Below, piece after piece: positions 12,916 to 24,923 of a stretch of 64,000 nt of DNA. The notes under the pieces were generated by a model, which saw only the letters and a program-made list of their open reading frames with translations, did no database searches and was not told the origin of the DNA. Origin of the DNA: Orthonyx spaldingii (taxonomy: Eukaryota; Chordata; Aves; Passeriformes; Orthonychidae); the NCBI GenBank assembly GCA_013397795.1, contig VZTJ01002642.1, positions 372,001 to 436,000 on the forward strand. The letters run 5' to 3'. A program made the translations under genes and the position numbers. The first letter of the stretch is position 1. Every line of letters begins with the position of its first letter.

Positions 12916-15900
12916 CAAGTAACAACCCGAAACACATGGACCCAGATATGGGAACCTACCAAAATATTCCCAAGTCCTGCATTTAGATAGGTGCCAAATA
13001 AACTCCGAGTGAACTCTGCTGATTGTTCCATTCCAGTTAGTAATACTATAATCTTGTTGTTATAGCTTGCTTCCAAATGTATTCCATTTCTTCTAACACT
13101 TTGAATAGTACCAAGCTCAATTCAACAGATTATATGAACCTCAAAATAAGGATGTGTAATATCTCCAATGAGGTCAAATTGTTTGAAAAGGAAAAAGCAT
13201 TTCAGCTGCATTTCTCACATAGAAATTCTCAGCAGTAGTTTTCTCTTTTATTGCCAGTTTATGTCAAAGACATATGGTTTAGAAGAGTCTCCCTTAGGAA
13301 TACTTTTGCTTTCAATAAGAATTAATACACCATTTCTACTCCAAGCTCTTTCAAGGCTTTGATGTCTTAGCTGAGACACAACATTTTTCATCTTGGTATT
13401 CAGGAAAGCAAAGCATGTTTTTATTTATTTCTTAACTTAAATGTATTTAGAAATAGCTTAGGCTAAAGTAATTAGTTGTCATTTCTGGCTTGGCATTCAT
13501 AATTCAAAGGTCATATTCTCCCAGCTGTAATGGCATGTATATTTTTTAAATTAAAAATAAAATTAACCAAAAAGCCTCCTCTCTTTTGAGATTATCAGTT
13601 GCAGACATATTCTGCATTTTAAAATGCATAAATGATGCAAAAGTAAACTTAGTTCCTCCAGCAGGTTCAGTCAGCGTTACCAGCTGAAGAGCTGTATTTT
13701 TCATCATTCGAATTTCAATCATGAAGCCCCAGCAGAGTTGGAATGAGGAGATTTATAACCCACCTTAGCTAATGGATGTAGATCTGTCTTAGAACTTTGC
13801 ATCATTCTGTGTAATTTTCAACTCTTTCAACATGGTCAGCCTCTGTTCCTGATGCAGACTCTGTAACAAGGTAGGAAGTTGAACTTTGTGGAATGTCTGA
13901 TTCCACTATCATGTCCAACTCCAGATCATTGGCGGATTCCCAGAGCAGTGATACCTGTCACAATTGTCCAGAACACATACAGGAGTTTACAGCATCTGGT
14001 TCTTTAGCATAATTTTTTTCTCAACAATTAGCAAACTACCTACTTTATTATTAAATCAAAGGCTTTCCTGATCAACTTTAATATAATCTACAATTGTATA
14101 GTAATGTTGTCTTGATACTATAATTAATCAGGACATAATAATTTGTTTATTACAAGGAAATTCAGTATATTGCAATACTGTTTTTCAGTGTTTCACAGTT
14201 TTAAGGAACTGTGAAGATTATAATCCAAAATGTTCATGATAAATTGTTGAAATTAATTTTAAAAGCATATCTGTGTGGCATGGTTATGAGAAAAGAAAAC
14301 ATGATACTCAGTATTTTAGTCAAATTAGTTGTTGGCATATTTCAATATGAACATATAATGATTGTCTTCCAATTTAAAGACATTTTATAATTTTATACGT
14401 TGCATTTGGCACTAAAAGTATTTTCTTCTCTTGTTCATTTTGCACAAAAATGAAATCCTTTTTATTTCAATTTCTTGTAATTTAAAGTTCTAAAGTGTTT
14501 AAAAAGTAGAGATCTTATATTTCAAATATTTTATGTATATTCCCAAGGATTCCTTGTAAAAGAAGTTAAAATGTGGAGCTAGAATTTTTCATGCCAAGTT
14601 TGAGAAGCAATTTAACAAACACATTTGAAGTCTCAGTTTGTAGGTAGCTCACAGAATTTTCTCCTAATATAGATTCATTCCTCCTTTTAACATAAATTCA
14701 ATATTCTTATGAGTAGAGCCCTATGAAGGACTCCTTTCACTGCAGTTTAATTTTCAGTAACTCAAGAAATATTCACCAGTATTGTCACTGCAAAGCACCA
14801 AATCCAGCTGAAAATGAGTAAATGAACACTATTGAAAGAGAAGCCCAGTGTCCTACCTTACATAGAGGTTTATCAATTTATTCCATATTTTATCATCTTC
14901 CATTTCCCAGTATAGCCTTCCATCTGTGTTTAATCAAAAAATTGAATTACCATTTTAATAGATTGAGATATTATATCTGAGAGTGTGCAAAGATAAAAGC
15001 AATGAAGAGCTCTTTTAGATCCATTTTAGATATATGCAGCTAATTTTGGATAATTAAAAAGAGAAGGAACCTATTACAGCCAGGGGAATCAGCACATAGC
15101 AGTTTCTGAAAAAGCAATGAAACATTCACAGTAAATAGAAAACTGAGTAAATAACTGATCACACACCATAAACTATTAGTTGGAACCTTGCAGATCTGCT
15201 TTCATAAATCAAATACTTTGGGAAAATGAGATTATCATTTCCAATTTTCATTATAGATCACTCAGAATAAAAGAAAAAAAAAAAACCACTTAAATTAAGG
15301 TCAAAGTGCTGTTACTTCATTATATGTAATAACTTTCCTTTTATAACCATCACCTGTAGCTACAGACATAGTCATTTAAAAGACACACTATCATAAAAAA
15401 TGCTTTTAAAAAAATTTAATGAGAAAATCAGACAAAAACCAGAAATCCTCTATCAAGACATCTTACCTCCTCCACCATAACAACAGATCTGTTGCATGTA
15501 CAAGTGAAGAACCAGAAAATATACACCAGACAGGGGCAGGCGTGGAAATTAGGAGGAAAGGCAAACCCCTACATTTACTGCACAACCACTTGCATGAGTC
15601 TAAGATATTATCTTGCATTTTCTCACCTAGTTGTACCTCTTTCAGTCTTAAAAACTTCAGTTTTGTTACCAAAAGATTTATTTTTGTTATTTTGAATTTT
15701 ACTTTTAAATTAAATGATGGAAACCGTTCATAGGAATCAAAGAAGGGTCAGCCTTCAGCAGAGCTTGTCCATGATCTCAGTGAAAACTTGGCAGTTCCTC
15801 AGAGGCAACACTGACACAGGAAGTAGTATGAAGTCCTCACATTCTTATTCCCTTCTCCCATGACACACCTCTGTCTTGACAGAAAATACAAAAATACCCT

Positions 15901-18900
15901 CCTCAATTCCTTCTTCATTTCTTCTCTTTTGTAAATGATTTATGACTGTGATGACGAATGTTTATACGATGAAGAGAATCTGACCACAGGTATTTCTTCA
16001 CATGGATTTTTGGTTATTAAGCCATATTTTATGAACAATTTCTGTGCTTCTCCCTGTGATTCAATTCACTTTCAGGACATGCAGAGAGCCCTAGGTCCTC
16101 TACCCTGTGTATTCCTGATCTGTCAGCACTAGATAACAAATGCATTCATGTGAGTGGCACTGATACCCGTTGGCGTATTTCCAAATAATTTTAGGTTCTC
16201 AAATTCTCATCACACTGACTGATCTTTGGACATTCAGTTTTTGCATGAGTGGCTATTTTCAGCACCACATCAAGAAGACTGACAGCCTTACTGCTTGTCA
16301 TCATGCAGTACAGTAGCTGACTGCCCCTGGATAAGGTGACCTGAGGCTTCCCAGTTTGACTTAGCTAGTGTCTGGTCCTGTTTGCTTTTTCAGGATTTTC
16401 CTACTGCTGTGAGAGGGTTTACTGGGATACAAAAATGTCCTTGGTTTTATTATCCCTCAGCCAGTGTGTGTCATGCTGTTTTATTGACTTAAATCTTGTC
16501 GTATCTGGTATCTGTACAAGCTTCTCTCCATACATTTGTAGCTCTGATCTCAGTAGCTAAACTCATCTGCAGATTTTTCCTGTAAACTCAAATTATTTGA
16601 TGTTACTAATTCCAATTCACAAGAGTGCAAGGAAACCAGAATCAGACTTTATGTTGTAATGAACTGCAGAATTAAAAAAAAAGAAAGCCACATCAAACGT
16701 GATCTGGATAAGTAAAGGAAAATAATAAATAAAAGGGTTTTATGCATATTATATGTAATGATCACCTCTTCTAAAGCTGAACAGCTGAAGCTGAACAATA
16801 TTGTGTACATGGATTTCAGGAGCATATATGTTGCTGGAACAGAAAACAGAAAGTTCAAGATGACAGATTAACTGTAAAGCCCACAGCTTGTATATCACCT
16901 GTTCTGTCCTCCCAGTTCTCTTCCTCTCTCTAAACCACGCAGCTGGAGGGTGAAATTCTACCTTTAGCCTGGAAATATTCATCTTTTCTCCTTGATTTCT
17001 CCTTGAGACTGAGTCAGTGCATGTTTAAATCTCTATGGACCTCCTCATAGCAAAGAAAGAAAGTAGAAAACCCAATTACTGTTGTTCTTGCAACGGTGTT
17101 CTTTTTATTTGTTTTCATAGGACTTTGAAATGCCTTGTTCTTTATTGCCAATTTCTATTTTTTCATTTTTTCATTTTTAAATTTAAGCAAGTATTCTACA
17201 TCTCTATTCTTTCAAAATGACAAGACTTTGACAGTAATTGCTAAGACTATATGATTCACCATATTTAACTGTTTCCCAAGTACTCAAAATAAGATTTCGC
17301 ATAAGCTATTTTCAACTTTGAGTGGTCAGTGAAGAGACAGTGCAATCAAGATATTTTAGAATACGCAGCCTACACAGCCAGATTTTCTGATATTTTTTCA
17401 TTGTACAGGGAGCAGCTCAAGGATGCTACCTAAATAAAATACACTTTTGCAGCATTCCTGAGGCAATGCTGTCTCAAAGTAGCCTGAAGACCTTAATGTG
17501 TATTAATCTGTATCAATCAGAACCACAGCCAGAAAAGCAACCGAGTTTGCCCTTTTTATCACCTTTCCCCAACTTCTTTGGCAAGAGGAATAGTACACAG
17601 CATATTAATCCATGTATTGTTTCTGTGCCATTCCTACATGGGAAACATTTCTGTTGAAATGTTTACACAGCTTTTCGAGCAAAGGCCATTTGTGATTTAA
17701 TGCCATAGAAACTTATTTTATTTTCACTTAATCCTGGGTGTGTTATACAAAAATAAAATGTTTACAGTATACAAGCCTGATAAAACTAGGATAGGAATCC
17801 ACGTTGCCAAAATAATTGCTAAAAAAACCCCACAAGTCTTTTCAATTACCTGCTTTGGGTACAAGTGATTGTAGAACATTAATCCCATGAAAGACAAATC
17901 TGCTGCAGCTGACAACTGGCCTGGCAAGTTGGAATGGCTGTTTGTGACCTTGCTGTCAGCTGGCTACCTCTGTGACATTAAAATGCAACTCTCTGTAAGA
18001 AGCTGTATCTCCCAGTTTTCTATAGAAAAAAAGATATATCATAGTACATTTTTCTGAAGCATTCAGTGATGACTTGGAAAATGCTTATTTTAATAAAACA
18101 TGTTGTGGGTTTAGAATCTGTCTGATAAACTTGTGGACACACACTGAAAATTGGCATAAATGAAAATTTAAGAGTGCTAAGAGGGTTGGCCAGAACATTT
18201 TGCATGAAAATTTGAACTATGTGTTTTTTACTTCTATATAGATATGTGGGAAGGGATTACTTAGGTAGATGCTCAATTGTTTATTTAACCACTTTCCCAG
18301 TTCTAGAGTGTCATGTAATGGGGCACAGCATCTTGCATAAGAAGAGGTGACTTAAAATTGCTTTGTTTTTGCATTAGCTGCCAGCAGGCAGTTCTTTGGG
18401 CTGTTCTGTGGGCTGCTCTATGCTCATTACATTGAATATTTTTTTCTCTGACAAAAATTCTGAGACTTTTTTTCTCCATTATTTTCATTTTTAAAAAGCA
18501 GGTAGAATAATTACTGTTGATTTATTTTAGGAGATCTCACATTGAAAGAGAGTTATAAGTCACATAAAATTAATACAAATTAAAATATATATATTGGATC
18601 TGGCGAGTTTATTCAGCAAAATGTTTGGAGGGGAAAATCACAAAAATATGTACAGTCTTTCAACCTGTGAAGTTCTTATCTTTTTTTGAAACCTCAAAAC
18701 CAGCCTTCAATAAGTTTTCTACCTCCTTGCTTGTGTGTTTGTCTGGTACAATTGGGATGGTAGGCATGACATAGTACTGAGAGTAGAACAGAAAATATCT
18801 CAGTACCAAACACAGACAAGCAGCTTATACAGGGCTCTGTCATAGTTACTGTGACACAAAAAATCCTCACCTTTAAGGGCCAAAAGGCCATAAGCTGCAC

Positions 18901-21900
18901 AATCTTAAAATTACAGCCTCTGTAAAATTATTGTCAATCCTAAATGTCAAACCAGGATTAGTCTGCCGTTTGGGACACTAGAACCTTAATTTACATTTTT
19001 TTACCCTCCATTTATTTCTTTTTAAAATTATAGTTCCTTTAGAAGAATTGGAATGAGGCAAGTCATCACAGAGAAGATGGATAATTGAGATTCATGCAGA
19101 TGAAGCAGTCAAATATGTAAATTAAATGTAATGCAGCAAATGGATGTCATTGTGAGTATGTACAGTCTGAAAGAGAAAGGCAGAAAAATGCATAGAAGCT
19201 TGCTCCTTCTGCAGTGCTTTTAGAATACAAGTCCCTTGTGGCAGAAATACTGCACAATTTTGGTCTTCAATAAATATTTATGGGAAACATGCCTCAGTTC
19301 CTGCAGTTTTGTAAGGAACAGCATTTATTTTATACCACTGGCATCCCTGTCCCACTTTATCTTCTCTCTCCTAAGTCTAATTCCAATATTTTGTATGTCA
19401 GTTTTAAGCAGCTGCTCCTAAGACCAGACTTCAATGGACAGCAGTAAATAAAAATGTTAGAAAATAATTCTAGTGTGCCCGTTAAAAAAATTAAATGTAT
19501 AGAAACACTAATAACTTACTTTTATTAATAATCATGTTTATCGGAACATACTTGGGATAAAAGCTGAAGAAGAATGGTAGTGACTGTGTGAGAAAATGTT
19601 GAGACAGGCATCACTGTGGCAATGAGGACAAGTCAGAGTCCAAGGAAAATGAACTTACCTGAAGTTTTTGCAACTATGCCACTTCCTGCACATAGCAGAG
19701 CAGAAATGCTGGGTATATAGAGCAAGCCTGGCATTGCCACTTGGGCTGCTTGTCACCAGATGACTGCCCTTCTATAGGCACATTTCCTCTGAATGGCTTG
19801 AAAAAGTGAAGACAGATCTGCTGTTTTCCAAATCCTAAAACAAAAGAGCTATTGGCAGGAGATCAGTTCAAAACAGATCAAAAGAAGCACCTCCTTCCAG
19901 GATAGGTGGTGTGTGACCCGTATATCCTTTCTAAATAGCATCACTGTCATTACTTTATTCTGTTAAAGGCAGAAAATCAGTCTGGACCACTGGCAGACCA
20001 TTAGTCTGACTCTGTAGAACACCTTTCATGATTACAACTTCTGCTATTTTGTCTGATTTTGTGATGGGAAGCACTTAGGTGGGGATGGTAGAAAGCTGTA
20101 CATCAAAACCGGCACTTCCAGTAGGCTGTGAGACCTTAAGTGTGTTAACTATGTGAAGTGTCTGCACAGGTAAATCTCTGCTTGCCCCAAGTCTGTCTGA
20201 AAACAATGACTTTATCTATTTTTCTGTCATCTTTAGCTTTGTAACCCATCTTGTCATCTTTATCTAGATTTTATGCCTGTTATTCCAGCTGGTTCACTGA
20301 TAAGGTGGTTTGCTGTGGAATGTTTCTACTGCTGATTTCCACTATAGTAATGTTCACAGCTTTCCTCGACCACTCTCTTTGCTTAAATATTATTAAGGGT
20401 TGTGGCTTCACAGAAATTATTAGAAGTTTATAGATTACAGAAGCCTTCCTGTGTCTGAGTAATTATGTACAGATCTTGTCTCATTTGGTGTAAATAACAC
20501 TACCTAATGAGAAGTCTCATGGTATTTGTGCCTTCCAACAAATTCTCCAAAATATAAGATATATAATGAAAATTGTGCTTTTCTAAAATAAGCAGTTCAG
20601 TCTCTCCACCTTCATAAGTAGCATTTTCCAATTTTTCTTCTCTTTAACATAAACATCTTCACTTTGAGTTTCTGTTTTCCTAAAGCTGAGATTCAGCTGA
20701 ATACTTTCCATTACACACTCTTTGCTTACAAAAAAGCAATCACACACTTGTGGTCACAGTTGTCTGGGTTATATTACAGCTCAGGTATACTCTGCAGTGA
20801 GCTAATGCTATATCCTCTCTCAGACAAATATTTTCAAAAAAATATCTGTTCTCTACTGCCAGTATTAAATGAGGTCTCCTCCCTAGCCCTGCAGAGATGA
20901 CACAGCAAAGAGGTCATCTGGATTATATCCTTTCTTGCACATCAGCAGTGTAAGTTTTCTCTTACATCCAGATAGGGGACGGGTCAGTCCCACAATGACC
21001 ACCAACAATAAATGTAGAACTCAGCTGCCTTCATGAAGACTCAGATCTTTCCTTCTCCTTTGGAAGTAAACTGGAATTTGCAATGTGGGGATAAAGCAGT
21101 AGGAATCCAAGAACCAAAACATTTGCTTTACATGCAGCTGAGAGGAAGAGGGAGAGGCAGGCTGAAATAGGAATTAAAAAGGATATGAACATAAAAAACA
21201 TTTTCAAATGTAGTTAGTGTGCTGGAAGAGAGATGCATTGTAGTTTAGATGGAGTGTACATAAATCATCTTGCATTATGAAAGATGGGAATTGGGTACAT
21301 TTTGGTTCTACCCTCTTGTTTTTTCCCTCTGATAATTTTTCCCTTCATCCCTCCCTATATTCAGCAGATTCAAAGCAGCATGTTCTGAAAAAGAAGCTGC
21401 TATTTATCAAATTAATCTTGAACATGCTGAGTCTCCTGCCTGCTTGTGGGTATGTGAAAAAATACACACAAGTGTCTCACACTTATCTTTTCCCATTTAT
21501 TCCAATTTATTCTTAAAGGAGCATTTTCCCTGACAGTTTGCAGCTCACCAGCAATTCTCAAATAACAGTATCTGAAATATCTTTTTTGCCCCTTACTTAA
21601 TGCAAATATAATTTAAGTTCCTGAATGTCACAGTTTTGTGTTATCTAGTAATTTTATGGTTAATAACTGTTGCTACAGAATTTATGGGCAAATCCAGTAC
21701 CATTTGCATATGCTCTAATTAACCTTGGTGTGACCCAGAATTAGGTTCTGATTTACTGTAGCTTTCTGAATGCTTTGGGGTAAAATAAGTGGCAAAGAGA
21801 TCACAACATTAATGCACACACTAGTCTTTAAATTGAATGAATATTATGGCTTTAATTCTTAGGTTTTTTACTTCAGTTTTAAACTGACACATGTCCATTA

Positions 21901-22696
21901 GGAGCACAGTTGTCTTAACACAGGGCAAATTCATCTAGAAAGAAGACCAAGCCTCCAATGCCGAGCTAAAACAATCCAATACTTGCACCATAGAGACTTT
22001 GCATTTTCTTTGAGAGATAGGTGGGTTATTTTCAATACCTGCCGATCTCTACTTTTAATCAGATCGCATTTTTGCACAATTATCATTTCAGGCTTCTGTT
22101 GATTGCTTTCGCCAGGCATAATGAGTAGAAAGAAACACTATCTCATTGTGCAGAATATTGGATTGGTTGGCGTAATAGACTCGGTTCTATTTTTTGCCTA
22201 GCTCTTTGAAAAGTTAATTTTCTCTTTCATCAAATAACTAGCAGACTACTAATAGCATATAAGGTTTTAGAGGGATTTGCATTAAAGAATGCAGCTGAGT
22301 GCCTTATCTACTTTTGAAACCAGAGTGACATATGGATGCTCCTTTACTATTGACTACCTAAGATAAAGTTTAATGCTTGCTGCAAGCCCCCTTAGTTTTA
22401 AATTCATGGAATGAGAATGTGGATTAGCTCTCCCTGAAGCACACACGTAGCATGGGGAGGAGGTGAGGGTGCTAGTGCAGGCTTTGCAAGCATAAAGTTG
22501 CAGGTTCAAAGCCTCATCAAAGGAGCAGAACCCTTCATTCCAGTCTGAAGCTCAGAGAAATCCTCTTAAGTCATATGCCATTGTATTGGGTCCTCTTTCA
22601 GAGTGAGCGATAAGTGCCCTGAGGAGAGCTGAAAGCATTTGACAGACAGGATGTATTTCCTTTGGTGGATGGTGCCTGGGCCTCCTCTTGCCATAG
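12916..22696. other. Long AT-rich non-coding stretch
   Basis: Nearly 10 kb without a supported gene. The longest open stretch is 104 codons with an ATG at 15419 (to 15733), but it lacks splice or promoter context and has random-like composition. A small 12-bp tandem (GTTCTTTGGGCT, 2.5 copies) lies at 18391-18420. The segment 21900-22140 is complex and less repetitive than its surroundings and may be an ancient conserved element. From about 22440 the base composition becomes less AT-rich, leading into the exon-like block that follows. Confidence 0.5.
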
Positions 22697-23058
22697 GTCA
22701 TGGAGATACAACAGCAGAGAAACCCTGTGACTAAGATTTTCTGCAGTCAATGTAAGAAGTGCGGGACTGCCAGCAATGACTCTGCCACGTGCCCTGCTGA
22801 TTCAGATGATAGGTCAAGGCTATGCCCGGCACACGGGCTGTCTGTCCCACTCAAAGCACAATCTGTGCAGTACAGATCCCAACATTTCTGAACACTTCAA
22901 GTGGTTTGGGTGCGTTGGGGAAGCCTCCAAAGAGACAGACAGATCCAAAATCTACCCTAGACTGAGAAACTATACGTCTAGTTTCTCCCCAAGAAAACTT
23001 GTAACTGCAAGAATGTGGGGTTCACAGTGTCAGTTGATTGTTCCCTTTTGACAATAAA
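22697..23058 (+). other. Candidate terminal exon with AATAAA signal
   Basis: A pyrimidine-rich splice acceptor (GGGCCTCCTCTTGCCATAG) ends at 22696. An ATG follows at 22700 and opens 63 codons to a TGA at 22889-22891. The short peptide holds a C-x2-C-x2-C cluster (FCSQCKKC) and a later cysteine pair, but I do not recognise a family. A second frame is open from 22776 to 23051 (91 codons), so the reading frame is uncertain. An AATAAA polyadenylation signal lies at 23053-23058. The block is clearly less AT-rich than both flanks. Together these fit the 3' exon of a plus-strand transcript, either a non-coding RNA or the end of a small gene. No upstream exon is evident, and a decayed old repeat is a fair alternative. 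Confidence 0.25.
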
Positions 23059-24846
23059 GAAAGAATTCAAGCATAATGGCTCAAATAGGATTTTTTATTC
23101 CCACACTGACTAATCTGATGGTTTTTGAGCTGTGTTACACCTGCTCAGACTCCGTATATTCCTACAAATTTGAACACTTTCACTTCAAACTGAAATTTAA
23201 TACAAAGGAAAAGCCCAATTCCTTATCTCCCTGAGAAATGTAAAGAACACTACACTAAATGGATTTGGGAGTATATTTCCTTACATCAGTCTCAATACTG
23301 TGTCACAGTCTGGTTTAGACATTCTATTGCTATCTCTAGGTGAGGTCTAAGACAAAGTTCAATCATGCCTGGATAGTGCCCCTGTTTTAGTATAGTTACC
23401 CCTACCCATAATCCTAACACTGACCACAGACTTTGTCTTGGTTCAGTGGAACCTGAAAGGATGAACTACCAGACTTTTCATGGATTAATCTAATAGCTAT
23501 TGTGTTAAAACTACTTTGCCGACTCACAGTAATTGTCTATCTTGAATTTTACTGAAATGCACTCTATGTTCTTGTTACCAAACTCATGGGTTTGAATCCT
23601 TGTCTTACTGAATATAGCACTTACTTCATCCCCAACTCCCACCTATGGTGAGAGCTAAGGGCCCTTCAATGGCTCCCAGGGAAATGACATTTCTTATTTT
23701 TTCATGGTGCAATATAATGGCAGCTGTCCTAAAGTAACTCAAGGCTTTCTCTTCTGAGCATTTCCATTCAAGTTACATATATGTTACACACTGAGTCCTA
23801 TTTATTACACAAATGATAGCATTTATCTCAGACCAAATTCAGTGATTCCAGAAAGCATGATGTGGTATTTATGTAACACAAGTAACTCCTAATCTTAAAA
23901 AAATTAGCAGAAACTCTAATATGTATAAAATCCTGTCCACAACTACTGGATCTTCTCATCACTGCTGCTCTTGTAGGTATGTCAGCATAAAGAGCTGTTG
24001 GACTCCAAGTGACACGGAAACAGCAACTGCCCCAGGAGTGGGCAGAAAGGCTGCAGAAAGAATTGCAATGAACACTTCCTCATAAGACAAAAAAAGCCCA
24101 ATTTCAGAAAAATGTTTATAGTGTTACTTTGCTTTCACACCATGCTAGCTGGAAATTCACACACTAAACAAAATGTCAGACTAAGGCAAGACTGAAAAAT
24201 AGCACGAGATAGGACAAAGGGACACTTCTGAGTAATTCAGCAATGAAATTAACAGATTCTCTTCCAAATGTAAAAGAGGAGCTCCTCTTTCACAGCACTC
24301 TTACCATACAGGTTACTTTTGTAAGCCTTTACATTAAAGTTATTCTTAAACCCAATTGAGGCTGAGATGCCTTCGATGTGACTTAAAAAGTAGAAATAAT
24401 AATAACTTTGTTGATTCCTCCGTGTCTCCATTACAGTGGTGAAGGGGAAGCTGTCTAAATTCAATGCTGATTGTTTTGGTTCACTGTCTGTTGCAGGCGT
24501 TGTGTGAAAGAACGCAAGCCATGTACTCTAGTACAACAAAGAATATCTACAAGCAAGTGTTTATTAAGTTATTTCAGCTGTGAGGGGCCTTACAGCAGAA
24601 ATTATAAAGCAGTATTTTGCATTCAAAAGGCCAGCAAGCATGGGACTGACATTTGCTGTCAAAAATAGTGAAAAACAAATGAACACAGCTAGGATCTTTC
24701 ACAGTGCCAATGTTTGAAATTTATTGCCTAGCTTTGGAAAGAAAATAATGAAACTTTGCAATTCCCTTGGCAGTTTCTCTCTTGTCCTCTTAAGTTTATT
24801 CACATATAAACATTATGTTAATTTGACTCAAAGAATATGTACTATG

Positions 24847-24885
24847 ATTATTATTATTAATAATAACAACAATAATAACAACAAT
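24847..24885. repeat. Degenerate ATT/AAT/AAC trinucleotide repeat
   Basis: Four ATT units run into AATAAT and then mixed AAC and AAT units. The phase stays at three bases with substitutions, so this is an ageing trinucleotide microsatellite. Confidence 0.85.
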
Positions 24886-24897
24886 TCAATGTAAATT

Positions 24898-24923
24898 AAA
24901 GTTAATTATAATTAATTAACTTT
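24898..24923. repeat. Perfect 10-bp inverted repeat, 6-base loop
   Basis: AAAGTTAATT at 24898-24907 and its exact reverse complement AATTAACTTT at 24914-24923 flank six bases. In DNA this AT-rich, such palindromes arise readily, so I attach no function to it. Confidence 0.8.

Noticed and set aside
15419..15733. 104-codon ORF starting with ATG
   Set aside because: Overlapped by open frames on both strands, random residue mix, no exon or promoter signals.
22486..22530. tRNA-like B-box string (GCAGGTTCAAAGCC) suggesting a tRNA gene or SINE head
   Set aside because: No matching A-box at the right distance, no acceptor-stem pairing and no cloverleaf could be drawn; a single B-box-like word is weak evidence.
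23583..23630. Possible MIR-type SINE core (GGGTTTGAATCC ... CACTTAC)
   Set aside because: Only two short words match, over about 40 bases, with no flanking support; chance or extreme decay cannot be told apart by eye.
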